From Cacajao melanocephalus (lineage: Eukaryota; Chordata; Mammalia; Primates; Pitheciidae), in the NCBI GenBank assembly GCA_963573385.1, contig CAUYLG010050925.1, positions 1 to 64,000 of the forward strand: a stretch of DNA of 64,000 bases. Direction: 5' to 3'. The notes under the pieces were generated by a model that had not been told where the DNA came from, searched no databases, and saw only the letters and a program-made list of their open reading frames with translations. Below are positions 21,141 through 45,021 of the stretch, piece after piece (within the stretch, counting starts at the first letter, position 1; every line of letters starts with the position of its first letter). Both the position numbers and the translations under genes were made by a program.

Positions 21141-21541
21141 CAGCAGTGATTTTCAATCCTGGTTGCATATTAGAAGAACCAGGGGAGAGCCGAGGCACTG
21201 TGGCTCACAGCTATAATCCTAGCACTTTGGGAGGCAGAGGCAGGTGGAATGCTTGAGCCCAGGAGTTGAAGACCCCATTACAAAAATTAGCTGGGCTTGG
21301 TGGCACGTGCCTGTAGTCCGAGCTACTCAGGAGGCTGAGGCAGGAAGATCACTTGAGCCCAGGGAGTTCAAGGCAGTGATCATGCCACTGCATTCCAGCC
21401 TGGTGACATAGACCCAGTCTCAGAAAAGAAAGAAAAAAAAAATCACCAGGGGAAGTCAGGCTTCACCTCAGTGATTCTTTCATTCAAATGTTTTTAAGCA
21501 CCCTGGATGATTCCAGCCTCCAACTAGCAATCAAAACCACT
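21141..21541 (+). mobile_element. MER5-like DNA transposon, split by an Alu
   Basis: Begins CAGCAGTGATTTTCAATCCTGG and ends near AAAACCACTATCCTAG, the inverted ends of a MER5A-type hAT MITE. The Alu at 21187-21444 lies inside, with ACCAGGGGA on both sides. Confidence 0.65.
21187..21444 (+). repeat. Alu element inside the MER5-like element
   Basis: A shortened dimer with 9-bp flanking repeats ACCAGGGGA (21178-21186 and 21445-21453). Confidence 0.85.
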
Positions 21542-21786
21542 ATCCTAGAGTAAAAGCTTTTCCTACTATGCTCTCACTCACCAATTTTATGGTAAGTGCA
21601 TTGTGTTTGGCTAGATTTTGCCTCCAGCTTCACAAAGCACTTCAAGGAATGACTCCTGGAGAAGTCAGTCTTCCCAGACCAAAAGTCTATCTTAAGGCCC
21701 TGGCAACCCTACAAATAATCTTGGTACCCAAGATCTCCAGAGATAATTGTTCTGAAAGTTGTAAAGTTGAAGACAAATGTTTAAAC

Positions 21787-21995
21787 CAGGGGCTGGCAAA
21801 TATTTTCTGTAAAATGAAGAGGGTAGGTTTCAGGCTTTGTGGGACACTTTGTCACAATTACTCAACTCCACTACTGTAGCACAAAAACAGTCACAGATTA
21901 GGTAAGTCATGGCTGTTTCTATAAAACTTTATGGACACTACAATTTGAATTTCACACAATTTACATGTCATAAATTGCTACAATTTTTTTTTCCA
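21787..21995 (+). mobile_element. hAT-type MITE fragment
   Basis: CAGGGGCTGGCAAATATTTT at the edge, then CAGGCTTTGTGGG and CTATAAAACTTTATGGACA, a familiar MER-type MITE. I cannot name the subfamily securely. Confidence 0.55.
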
Positions 21996-22017
21996 ACCAC
22001 TTCAAAATGTAAAACCT

Positions 22018-23363
<1,346 letters not shown>

Positions 23364-23762
23364 AAAAGAATTCAAAGATTCAACTGACTGATTTTAGAAG
23401 CAATGAGTCTGGACCAGCACTTTTCAAATCGGTAACAACCAATTTGGCAGTTCCAATCACAGAAAACAAGTGGGGGATGCACCAAAGCTTATTTTGAGAT
23501 GCCTCCAGCAATAGCAGGGGTGCGAAGTTGCACGTGATAGAGTGCCCAGACAGCCCTTTTCCCCACAAGGGTAGAATTTACTTGTTTAAAACCATTTTTG
23601 CCCCTACCCCTCCTCCATACCCTTTTTATCCTTTCATTACTCATTTCTAGGACACTGCTAGCTGCCCAACCTAAAGCTACAGAATTAATGCCTCCTACTT
23701 TTGGCTGAGAGCTCCCACTTCCAAAAATTAAGTATCAGGATTATTTGTTCAATCTCTGCAGA

Positions 23763-23768
23763 TTTATT
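23763..23768 (-). terminator. Candidate distal SRSF7 poly(A) signal
   Basis: AATAAA on the minus strand, closing the repeat-free 3'UTR block. Confidence 0.45.
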
Positions 23769-25073
23769 GTTGCGTAAACTTATCTTTATATAATACAGAA
23801 CAATTAAAGCTAACCAAGTGCAACAGATAAATAAGCCTGCCAATTATACACATAACTTTATACCAACCATAATTCAGCCAGTTGTCAAAATTCCAAAAAC
23901 AATCCAAATAACTTCCAACATACTAGCAATCACTCAAAACTACCAAATAAACTTGATGCAGACCAGTACTCCCAAGTTGCAATGGTATCCAGTGACTTCA
24001 CTGAAAAGCATAAAATGGACAAGGCCAGTTATCTGTGCCACCAGCAGGTTTTTTTTTTTGTACCAAGGCTAGAGAATGCCTGGTAAAAGCTTGACCAGAA
24101 AACTCTCAAAAGTAACTGTTACTGCCCTACTATTCTTAAGATATTTAAAATTTGAATAAAGAACCTACTGGCTATAACATTCTAAGGTCTACCAGATGCT
24201 ACCAAAAAAAAATTAGCTACATGGAGTGTTGCTAAATATAGGTGAGATTTACAAAACCACTTTAGTCTTATTAACATTTCTGATTGACATCTTTAATTAC
24301 TTTGCACCAGCCTGGCAAAATAGAAGAATGTTGGTGGTTGGGAACTGCAAAACCTAGCTTGAAGATTAACAGGTCATTGCTCAGAATAACACAATCCATT
24401 TGAATAGAGGAAGAGTATCTGGGCTGGAAAATTTTGCAAAGCTGGTTTACATAAAGGTGTTTTGTCCCAAATTCAGACAATTCCTCAAACATGCATTTTT
24501 TGGTATAAAACTGGTTAACTAACGTAGAAAGAAAAGAAACAGAAGACCATCGAGTAGAACTCCCCACATCTTGGAAAGTTCTAATTGACACTATGCCACC
24601 TAGTAGTAGCCTGAAAGCTGCGATTAGTATAAAGATCATCCAGAAATCAGTTTCTCCCTATTTCTCATACATTTAATCAATTTTGCTTAGTTCCTGTCAT
24701 GCTCATTTATAGACAAATCAGTGGTCCCACTAGCTTGACCACTGATCATTAGTTTGGTAATACCTACTAACACCAACTTCAAATAGATTAGCTAACTTAC
24801 GGATCTGTCATGATGTATTCATGCTGTATTATAGGGGACTCAAGGTCATCTTACCCAAAGCTACAAGGGTAAAATGGAATTTTCAAAGTCCCTTAAGATC
24901 CTGGCCAAGTTTTACATATAGAACAATTAGTGATGTTCAAGACTTAACCAACATCTTTCAATTCTGAATGTCGGTCTGTATGAATACGGTTAACAATTAT
25001 GACGTCTGACTGAAATTTACCAAATTGAAAGGTGTTAATATTGAACACAAATCAAAAATCTAGTTAGAAACAT

Positions 25074-25079
25074 TTTATT
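25074..25079 (-). terminator. Candidate proximal SRSF7 poly(A) signal
   Basis: AATAAA on the minus strand about 225 nt after the stop; it could give a short 3'UTR form. Confidence 0.35.
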
Positions 25080-25302
25080 TAAATGTGCCAAATAAAAACC
25101 CACATTTTCAGACCATAGGATGTTAATACATTCAACAAAAATTTATATTATCTTACTGTTGTGAATTTACATAGTAGTAATCCAGATCCGTTTTGATTAG
25201 ATGGTTGAATTATCTTTCCTAGGTTACACTTTACAGACATCACAAATCCCTTATAATAATGTAAACAAAATAACTTTTCCCTAAAGGGTGAACTTGAGAG
25301 CT

Positions 25303-31962
<6,660 letters not shown>

Positions 31963-32054
31963 GATGACGACCCGCGTGCTCGGCTCTAGCTCGCAGCGCC
32001 CAGGGCTCGAGCGACGCAAAAAAGCTGACACACACCCAACCCGTCAACGGTCCC

Positions 32055-32125
32055 AGCGGCACTACGAGGAAGAGCCCGGGTTCGCATTTATATATGCGGC
32101 GGCTGGGCTTTGCGCATGCGCCGTC
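32055..32125 (-). promoter_or_regulatory. SRSF7 core promoter: TATA box and NRF1-type site
   Basis: On the minus strand TATATAAAT lies at 32086-32095. TGCGCATGCGCC, an NRF1-type palindrome, lies about 20 bp further upstream at 32111-32122. This places the start of transcription near 32055-32062 and gives a 5'UTR of about 95 nt. Confidence 0.7.
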
Positions 32126-32299
32126 TCGTTGTTCTGCGCGGCACAAAGGAGCTGGGCGGAAACAGCCGAGAAGCGACGCGGAAGGAACTGAAGAGACTAA
32201 CACACCAGTCACAGGCGGAGGGATACGTTTCCATGGGAACGCCACTATCGCCAGTAAACCTGAGGCCTTTCCCGTGGTGTCCCGCCCCCTCCCCTCCCT

Positions 32300-33228
<929 letters not shown>

Positions 33229-33435
33229 CTAAATTATATTTGAATATCTCCAAGCAGTGGAAATAGCAGCCTTGCTGCTCAGCCACTCAATAGTACCAAA
33301 TAAATGCCAAACTTCTTTACATTAGAATTGCTCCAGACACCAACTACAAATACAGATTTCAGTTCTTTTTTGCTAGAAACATAGACATTACATCATTAAT
33401 TTTTGGAATACACAAAAGTTGGCAATGTTATACAT

Positions 33436-33565
33436 AGGCTGGGCATGGTGGCTCTCGCCTGTAATCATGGCAGTTTGGGAGGCCAAGGTGGGTAGATCAC
33501 CTGAGGTCAGGAGTTCAAGACCAGCCTGGCCATCATGGTGAAACCCCATCTTAAAAAAAAAAGGA
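33436..33565 (+). repeat. Solitary Alu left monomer F
   Basis: A left arm ending CCCCATCTTAAAA, flanked by perfect 12-bp duplications AATGTTATACAT (33424-33435 and 33566-33577). Confidence 0.85.
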
Positions 33566-33898
33566 AATGTTATACATTAAAAAAAAAGGACATCTTTAGG
33601 TATTTGCATTTTTCTCTTTTTCATCTTCTGCAACTTCGTTTGGTGTGTATAGATGTGGAATGTAGACTATAGGGAAAGGAGGCTTAGTTGGTGAATAAAG
33701 CAAGGATTCTCTCCAGGTCATGCTATGATTGTATGCATATTTTTTTAATTGATTAAGTTATGAAGAGAATTAGTCTGTCTCAGGAACATCTCTAGGAAGA
33801 AAATAGGAGCTCTGTAGAGCATATGTGTTCTCTTTAGTCTTAGTGATTTTTGTTTTTATCTACTGGGTTCTTCTCAAAAGAAACAATACAAAGATCTA

Positions 33899-34051
<153 letters not shown>

Positions 34052-34089
34052 TCAAAAGAATTAAACAATAATTATAAAGATTATATAGG

Positions 34090-34382
34090 GGCCGGGTGCA
34101 GGGGCTCACCACTGTAATCCCAGCACTTTGAGAGGCCGAGGCAGGCGGATTGCCTGAGCTCAGGAGTTTGAGACCCACCTGGGCAACACGGTAAAACCCC
34201 ATCTCTACTAAAATACAAAAAATAAGCTGGGCACGGTGGCGCGTGCCTATAGTCCCAGCTATTCAGGAGGCTGAGGCAGAATTGCTTGAACCCGGGAGGT
34301 GGAGGTTGCAGAGAGAGCCAAGATCGTGCCTCTGCACTCCAGCCTGGGGGACAGAGTGAGACTGTCTCAAAAAAAAAAAAAT
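34090..34382 (+). repeat. Alu element
   Basis: Full dimer 50 bp after monomer G. Confidence 0.9.
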
Positions 34383-34630
34383 ATGTAGTCCCTAAAAGAC
34401 AGAATATCAATTCTGTAAAGCCTCACCAAGTTGACTTTCTTCTGTTAAGAAGCTATGAAAATTACTGTGGGTCGGGGTGGGAGAAAAAAAATAAATAAAT
34501 AAAATAAAATGAAAAAGAAAATTACTGTGAACCAAGCATAGATAACCTGCTTGAAAGGTAGTGCATATTATACTGTATAGTTCCTAATAAACCTCAATAA
34601 ACTTCTTTTAACTCTGAATACAAAGTCTAG

Positions 34631-34762
34631 GTCGGGCTTCGTGGCTCATGCTGGTAATCCCAGCACTTTGGTAGATGGAGGTGGAAGGATTGCTTGAGTC
34701 CTGGACTTTGAGACTAGCCTGGGCAACAGAACTAGACCCCCATCTCTACCAACAAAACAAAG
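34631..34762 (+). repeat. Free left Alu monomer (FLAM-type)
   Basis: A single old-type arm (GATTGCTTGAGTC, CCTGGGCAACAGA) with ACAAAGTCT on both sides. It differs from monomers A-I. The surroundings 34763-35012 and 35179-36020 are unique AT-rich DNA. Confidence 0.75.
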
Positions 34763-35025
34763 TCTGTAGTTGTACTAAAGAAATTTCTAAGCAAATAATA
34801 GTAAATAGAAACAGTTTTTAAATTTCTAACCAATTGGTTTCAGACCCTAATTCACAGACATGCCTGTCTTGGAGGCAGGTGTTCAATAAGCTAATTATAT
34901 ACTATTTATCCCCATGAAAGCAGGGCCAGTAGGAGGCCAGGCTTTGTTGATCTGATTACCATGAAAAAATAATAGTACTGTATACTATTCTCATACACTA
35001 TTCTACTTTCTACTGAACACTCTTT

Positions 35026-35165
35026 TTTTATATATATACTTTTTTTTTATAAAGACAGGGTTTCACCATGTTGGTCAGACTGGTCTTGAACTCCCGACCA
35101 CAGGTGATCCATTCGCCTTGGCCTCCAAAGTGCTTGGATTACAGGCGTGAGCCACCGCACCCAGC
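35026..35165 (-). repeat. Solitary Alu left monomer B
   Basis: Carries CCAAGCACTTTGGAGG on the minus strand and ends GTCTTTATAAAA. Perfect 13-bp duplications CTGAACACTCTTT at 35013-35025 and 35166-35178. Confidence 0.87.
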
Positions 35166-36029
35166 CTGAACACTCTTTAAGAACAGGCAACCAATTCTTT
35201 TCACTAAATGTCAATCTAATCCAAATCAGGGAGATTTTACTGTGCAGAAAACTTTTATTCCTGCTGATTCTCTTTGAAATCACATTCACCCACATAAGTT
35301 TCTGCCTCTAGAAATCTGTGTTAAATTTACATTTTCAGATTGTTTGAATATGAAAACTACTTAATTCAAATGTTGTAATATTTCCTAATATGAAATACTA
35401 ATTATTAACATGTTACTATTCTTAAATTTTGACAATATTATTAGTTTAGGAAAAGAGAGTAATTCATAAGCCTTTTACAGCAGTTTTCAAAATGTATCTG
35501 CATTTCCTACATTTGGTATTTCCAGGGAAATATTAACAAAAAGTTCCCTTTTTAATCTTACTTCTCTCACCATTTCAGTTTCACTTTTAAGTCATTATCA
35601 CCAGTTGAGCTTGGATGTGAAAACCTTAAAACAAGAAAAGAAAAAAAAAAACAAGAAAGGAAAAACAAATTTAAACCTTTTGCACATGAATCTGTTTATA
35701 TGTTTGTTTTTTAAAGGCAGGGCGAGAGGTGGGCAGACCTCGGACTCTGCCTCCTGGACCCCAGCTTCCCCCTCTGCCACGCCAAGAATCTATTTTAATA
35801 TAAATAAGTAGTCTATAGTAACAAATACTAATCTTTAATATGTATTTATGTGTGTGCTATGTATGTGTGTACTGTAGGTTCAACCAAACAGCTATGTTCA
35901 ACTACAGCTTTCTTTTCTTTTTCAACATTTCATGATCTTCTGTTTCCTCTGGAATGCTGTTAGGACATTCTGAGAAGGGAGAAGCATGTTCATAATTATT
36001 TCATACTGTATTAAGAAATTAATTTCTCA

Positions 36030-36477
<448 letters not shown>

Positions 36478-36711
36478 AATTAATTTCCCATTAACCAAGT
36501 ATTGGACAACTATCAGTGCTAAAAGATGAAAGGCTAAAGAACTGCAGTGCTTTGACCAACTTCAAGAGTGAAACTAGGAAAAGGAATAATGTGGTACAGG
36601 AATGCCCCCCTGATATAAATATGACCTAAATGGATGGTTTAGGTGTGTAAAACAATCTAGGTAATGGTGAGGTTTTCTGAGGAATGTCACATTGTATTAT
36701 AAAGTATGAAA

Positions 36712-36830
36712 TGGCCATATGAGGTGGCTCATGCCTGTAATCCCAATACTCAGGAGGCAGAGGCAGGTGGATTGCTTGAGCTCAGGAGTTAAAGACCAGC
36801 CTGGGCAACATGGCGAGACTCTGTATTATT
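36712..36830 (+). repeat. Free left Alu monomer (FLAM-type)
   Basis: A single left arm ending in a TTATTATT-rich tract that borders a reverse Alu. The stretch 36489-36711 before it is unique. Confidence 0.7.
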
Positions 36831-36867
36831 ATTTTTAAATAATTTTATTATTTATTATTATTATTAT

Positions 36868-37786
<919 letters not shown>

Positions 37787-37876
37787 ATAATTTAGTTTAA
37801 TGACCAAGTGCCAGTCATACTCAGTGGTGAAAACAAATACAAGAAATAAAATCAGAAGACAGACATTTAAAAATAC

Positions 37877-38896
<1,020 letters not shown>

Positions 38897-38905
38897 TTAA
38901 CCTAG

Positions 38906-39224
<319 letters not shown>

Positions 39225-39262
39225 TAACCTAGCTTTTAAAAAGTTAGTGATTACTGTTGCTA

Positions 39263-39605
<343 letters not shown>

Positions 39606-39736
39606 AGCTGCAGGGGTAGAGGGGAGGAAAAAAAAAAAGAAAAACAAACAAAACCTAAAAATAAAATTAAAATTAAAAAAACAAGCATTTATCTAAAATA
39701 ATGCCTCTGAGGCTGTCCTCCTTATCATTTCTTCTT

Positions 39737-39873
39737 CTTCTTTTTTTTTTTTTTTTTAAAGATGGGGTCTCACCATGTTGGTCAGGCTGGTCTTGAACTC
39801 CCGACCTCAGGTGATCCGCCCGCCTTGGCCTCCAAAGTGCTTGGATTACAGGCATGAGCCACCGTGCCCGGCC
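39737..39873 (-). repeat. Solitary Alu left monomer C
   Basis: Carries CCAAGCACTTTGGAGG and ends CATCTTTAAAA. 12-bp duplications TCATTTCTTCTT at 39725-39736 and 39874-39885. Confidence 0.87.
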
Positions 39874-39885
39874 TCATTTCTTCTT

Positions 39886-40408
39886 AGATGTAACATATTT
39901 TCCCTCTTTGTTTTCTCTCTCTCTGTGTAAAAATTTGCAACTCTTTCTTCTGCTTTTCTGTCTCTTTTTCTTTTCCTTTGATTACTCTCCTCTGTTCTAC
40001 CTCTTCCTTTTGTCTTTTGACTTATCAAAATACAGAATTCAAGTGCATTTTAAAGTATACTTGGATTTTTTTTGAAGTATTGTAATAATTACTGTTGTAT
40101 TTTGCTATTTCTACTTTAAAAAATAGATTAATTGAACCTATTCTGTTATTATGAATAAATTAAATAGCTTGCTATTTGGAATTGGCCTTCCATTGTACCC
40201 ACTCCCACCCCAGCTTCCAGGTGTTAAATGACTCCCAGTAGAAGAAAAGATTTCCTACCAAATGCTGTGATAACAGCTATTACATTTGAATTTATTTTTT
40301 CTAACAGGAACAATACTAGGAAATCTTTCTAGATTTACACAAATCTCTCCATGTCCAAAGTTCTATACAATTGACCACAATGTTTCATTTTGCCAAAAGT
40401 TAGTTTTT
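39886..40408. other. Unique AT-rich DNA with a pyrimidine-rich start
   Basis: TTTTCTCT-rich to about 40020, then unique sequence. No gene recognised. Confidence 0.4.
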
Positions 40409-41035
<627 letters not shown>

Positions 41036-41570
41036 GCTACATAAATACATTCCCTTTTCCAACCAGATTCTTGCCCCCCAAGGCCTTCCTATAGAGAAAT
41101 TTTACAGCTATCACAGTACAGTTCTATAACGCAAATACAGAAAAGCATGATCTTATGAAATCAATATGTTGAAGGAATAGTTACAAAAGAATTCTTCTGC
41201 TTTCAAAGGATTTACTTTGCAGTGCTTTTTTTTAAAAAAAAGCATGTTTTCCTCATCTATAGTTAAATTTACAAATTTTTAAAACATGTTTTGTTTAGTA
41301 CATTCCAAATGATTTGGACTTTTCAGAAATGCATCTTCTGGGTAACTAAAATTATCTTTTGTTCCCCCATTGTCTGACATAGATGATAATGTCCTAATGC
41401 TGCACCTCACAGCTAGTTGTTTGTTTGCCTCTATTTTAACAGCAACACCTCAGACTGAGCTTTGTGTGGAAGAAGTGATCTCAATCAGGAGATCAGGAGC
41501 TACCCTCATTGCAACCACGTCACTCCACTTCCACTTCAGATATTTCTCATCTCTAAGTGGGGAAACAAAT

Positions 41571-43289
41571 ATGTCACTTACTCTAAGTAAAAGAAAAAAT
41601 GATCAGGAGGACAAGTTTGAAGATGCCTGTGAAAGTATCCCTGTGGCAACAGCAATGAATCTACTATCTTCCTTGGAAGAATGCACCACTGGATTGTATT
41701 TATTTCTAAATAACAGATTCTCAGATGCAATAAATCTCATTCATCCATGGTCTAAAAACAGCATGTACCATTCCCTGATGTATGGTTTCTTTATGGTTGT
41801 CAAGGCCATCCTGACTTTTGAGCCACAGGATTTACAGATTGGAATGATAGCTGCAAAGGACGCTTTGAACACCTGTAACAATTTCCGGAAAAAAACTAAA
41901 ATGACATTGTCTCATCTAGTAAGTAAACAGGAAATAACGGCTATCACAGAAGAGGAATTGCATGCAGAAGTCTGTTATGCTGAGTGTTTGATCTTGAAAT
42001 CCTTCATGTCATTTATACAGGATGAGAGCATGCTTGCTTTCCTTAAAAGTGGGATCAGTGTTGGGTCAAGTTACCAAATGTACAAAGACTGTCAACAGGT
42101 ATTAACACAGATACCTGACAACCAAAGCAAAACCCACAAACACCTGGTTGGAGGTATAAAATTTGGACTTGGAGCATTCAATTTGATGTTATCACTTGTG
42201 CCACCAAAGACACTTAAACTACTCAATATTATTGGATATTCTGGTGATAGAGAAGTGGGCTTGTCTTTGCTTCATGAGAGTGCATCTGAAACCCACATAA
42301 ATAATATTGTAAGTCTTTTGACTCTACTCTTTTATTACAATTATATCTATGTAGCTTTTGGTGTTGAAAAGGTTTACAATTCTGCTACAGAAGATCTCTT
42401 CCTAGTCTACCTCCAGAAATTTCCAAACTGTGTCATATTTAAATTTTTTCATGCACGTTCTAGTATGTTGAAAGGCGATTTTGAAAATGCACAGTTAAAA
42501 TTACAGGAGTGCATTTTTACTCAGAATGAATGGAAGCAGGTTCATCACCTCTGTTACTGGGAATTCATGTGGTGCCACATTTTACGGCAGGATTGGAGGC
42601 AGGCTTACCACTATGCCAATCTTCTGTCTCAACAAAGCAGATGGTCCAAGGCAATCTACATGTACAGTAAAGCTATCATCCTGGCTTTGCTTCCTTCTGA
42701 TTTTGTGAAATCAGTAAGTGAGGATATAAACTCTCTCTTCTTAAAAGTGGAAGGCCTGAGAATCAAATTTTTAGGCAGTTCTGTGCCAGTAGAAAAGTTT
42801 GTTGCAGAGAAGGGTCAGCGCTATGGCACTACAACAGGCTGGTTTACAGCCCAGCCCCTTCTGGAGTTCATTTATGCCTGGAGTGGTTTCCGAGTCATGA
42901 GCAAAAAAGTTGAGCTTATTTCAAGCTGGCTATCGATAATTGACAGAGGAGAAGATCTTTTACAAGAAAATCCACATAAAGAGTATGGCGCAGATGACAT
43001 AAGTTTGTTAAATTTACTGAAAGGTCTATGCCTGAAACACTTAGGCAAATACTCAAAGGCTGAGTATTACTTTAATCGTGTCATTCAAAAGGAGAAAGTG
43101 TTAAAATATGACCACTATTTGGTGCCATATACTTATTATGAACTGGGAATCTTACACTATCTAAAAGGAGACTATGCCAGTGCAACGAAAAACCTAGACA
43201 AAGTAAGAAATTACAAAGACTATTCCATGGAAGCCCGATTACAGTTTAGGACTTACATAGCCCTTGAACAAATAGCTAAAGAAAAATGA
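41571..43289 (+). CDS. TTC39D: Intronless TTC39-family protein (TTC39D), intact 572-aa frame
   Basis: A single uninterrupted frame of 573 codons with no introns, whose multi-exon relatives TTC39A/B/C are about 570-680 residues long. The product aligns throughout with the TTC39B-type fold (IML2/DUF3808 family with TPR units): FEDACESIP and SSLEECTTGLYLFLNNRFSD near the start, EWKQVHHLCYWE at 320-331, a TPR-like LLKGLCLKHLGKYSKAE from about 482, and KYDHYLVPYTYYELG then NYKDYSMEARLQFR near the end. I chose the ATG at 41571 (MSLTLSK, A at -3) because family similarity begins there. The frame stays open 67 codons upstream but to a TTG at 41370; the first upstream in-frame ATG is 41397. Lack of introns and an AATAAA 226 nt after the stop fit an old retrocopy. 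Mouse has a protein-coding Ttc39d, and human is listed as a pseudogene as far as I recall. Molecular function is unknown. Confidence 0.85.
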   Translation: MSLTLSKRKNDQEDKFEDACESIPVATAMNLLSSLEECTTGLYLFLNNRFSDAINLIHPWSKNSMYHSLMYGFFMVVKAILTFEPQDLQIGMIAAKDALNTCNNFRKKTKMTLSHLVSKQEITAITEEELHAEVCYAECLILKSFMSFIQDESMLAFLKSGISVGSSYQMYKDCQQVLTQIPDNQSKTHKHLVGGIKFGLGAFNLMLSLVPPKTLKLLNIIGYSGDREVGLSLLHESASETHINNIVSLLTLLFYYNYIYVAFGVEKVYNSATEDLFLVYLQKFPNCVIFKFFHARSSMLKGDFENAQLKLQECIFTQNEWKQVHHLCYWEFMWCHILRQDWRQAYHYANLLSQQSRWSKAIYMYSKAIILALLPSDFVKSVSEDINSLFLKVEGLRIKFLGSSVPVEKFVAEKGQRYGTTTGWFTAQPLLEFIYAWSGFRVMSKKVELISSWLSIIDRGEDLLQENPHKEYGADDISLLNLLKGLCLKHLGKYSKAEYYFNRVIQKEKVLKYDHYLVPYTYYELGILHYLKGDYASATKNLDKVRNYKDYSMEARLQFRTYIALEQIAKEK

Positions 43290-43514
43290 TTTAAACACCA
43301 AGTGTGGTTTTGTTTAGTGTAGGTGAAATATCTACAGTGAGCAGTAATTAACGGTTAGAAAAATCATTTCTTTGCAGAAAAAAATCCAAGAGGTGGCTGC
43401 CAAGAATCTGATCAGTAACGAGAAAGGAATTGGCCGTGACTTTTCCCCCTTTCTTTCTCATACCTATAAAATGTGATGTCTTAAAGGCAAATGAGGTGAA
43501 GCACATTTTTGAAA

Positions 43515-43520
43515 AATAAA
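43515..43520 (+). terminator. Candidate TTC39D poly(A) signal
   Basis: AATAAA followed about 20 nt on by a short A-run (43539-43547) that may be the remnant of the retrocopy's A-tail. Confidence 0.45.
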
Positions 43521-43709
43521 AGGCAAATGATGTACATTTAAAAAAATTCTCTCCTATGTTACAAATTCATCGATTATATTAGAAAACATTTTCAAAACCT
43601 CAAAAACATTTTTAACATCTCACTAGATAACATATACAATTCACTATGCTAGGGATCCTAGTACCCTATACACATTTTTATTTAACTGTGTTTTTTTTAA
43701 AAAAAAAAG

Positions 43710-44130
43710 ACTTCAGCTTTCAGCCTTAGCGCCACCTTCTTGGAAACTCCTGTGCCATGAGCCAAGTGGAGGAAGAAGCAAATCCACAGGCTGAAGTGCA
43801 AAAGAAGAAAGATGAAGCAGAGGTCTAAGTAAACCACTAGCTTGTGTACCTGGAAACATGAAATGTCAGAGGCTGGTGATGCTGGTACAAGTTGCTGGAC
43901 TGCATGCTGCTGTCTAGAACTTGTCTAAGTGGATCTAGAGCTTCCATTGCCATCTGGTCATGGAAACCACCTCTGAAACCCACCTTGCTCATAACCAAAA
44001 CAGCCCATGTTGGTTCTTTGCCCTGGACCTGTGACATTCTGGACTATTTCTGTGTTCACTTGTGGCCGAGTGTAACAAGCATACAATAAATCACCTCTTC
44101 TGCTGTCTTAGCTGAAGAATTTTAAAAAAA
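43710..44130 (+). pseudogene. RPL41: Processed pseudogene of ribosomal protein L41
   Basis: Matches the whole short RPL41 mRNA: 5'UTR (TTCTTGGAAACTCCTGTGCC), ATG at 43757, Lys/Arg-rich codons (AKWRKK, then KCKRRKMKQRSK), TAA at 43830-43832, the long 3'UTR, AATAAATCACCTCTTC and an A-tail near 44120. Two bases are missing directly after the start codon, shifting the frame, and several Arg codons have mutated. There is no intron. It is a dead retrocopy. Confidence 0.9.
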
Positions 44131-44859
44131 AGAATTCTAAACAGTGATGCACTGAATGGCACATACTCTGAATGATTTTCCCTTATACACAATCATTTTT
44201 ATTGGCTTTTTATACCAGAGGGGATTGTCCGCCCTGTGTGATCAGTAATATTTCTTACCCTTTTTGTAATAAGAAGCAAAATGTGAGTTTACAGTTTGCC
44301 ACAGGATAGAGAAGAAAGCCCTCTTCTTTTTCTACACACACATAAGGCCAAGAGGGTAGACATGGCTGTTGGAGGAAGAGTTTGATTACCATGTAGTCGT
44401 CCCTTCAGTCGTCCTCCCTAAGGTATAATTCTCAATAAGACCAGCTCTTCAGCATAATTAAACCAATTGCATCAATCCATTGTGAGTGGGTTAATCTGAG
44501 AGTAAATAGCAGCCATAGGGATGGGTCTTGGTATTATTTTACCTACCTTAGGGATAAAAAAAAAATGACCTAATTTCCAGGTCATTAAGTCTGGCTGAGT
44601 GTGTCTTCCTGGTTGTCACCCTTTGAAACAGGAGTTGCTAGAAAAGCATAGCTTGCTAAAAACACATCAATGAAATATACTGCCTTAATACTTAGGGTAT
44701 CCAAACAACCAACTAAAACAAGATGCGGAGCTAGTATTTCAAGATTTAGCAATGTTTGCTTTTAAAAACATTTTTCTCATAAATTGAAAATAGACTTTGA
44801 AGAACAGTTGTGCTTGAGTTATTCTTTATTATTTAATTAGTATGGTTATACCAGTTAAG

Positions 44860-45020
44860 AGGGCAGGTTCTGGCCTGGTTACCTGAATTTGTATCCTAGT
44901 TCTGCCACTTACTAGTTGTGTGTGGCCTCGGGCCTCTGTACCTCAGATTCCTTGGATATAAAATAATGATACTAAATAGTATCTGTCTTGTGGTTTTGCT
45001 ATGTTAAGATTGAGCTAATA
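44860..45020 (+). repeat. MIR element
   Basis: TCTGCCACTTACTAGTTGTG, the MIR core, followed by TACCTCAGATTCC and AAAATAATGATACTA. The stretch between the RPL41 pseudogene and this element is unique. Confidence 0.75.
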
Positions 45021-45021
45021 A

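Larger units (their letters stand above)
23745..25302 (-). other. SRSF7: SRSF7 3'UTR
   Basis: About 1.55 kb after the SRSF7 stop, AT-rich and almost free of recognisable repeats, which is exceptional in this window. Minus-strand AATAAA signals are at 25074-25079 (short form) and 23763-23768 (long form). The 3' end is inferred from the distal signal. Confidence 0.6.

Noticed and set aside
23818..24072. An 84-codon plus-strand frame in the SRSF7 3'UTR
   Set aside because: Low-complexity, Thr/Ile/Asn-rich translation of AT-rich 3'UTR, antisense to the gene, with no supporting signals.
41370..41570. A 639-residue version of the TTC39D protein starting at 41370
   Set aside because: The codon at 41370 is TTG, not ATG, and family similarity begins at the ATG at 41571. 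An N-terminal extension from the ATG at 41397 is possible but unsupported.
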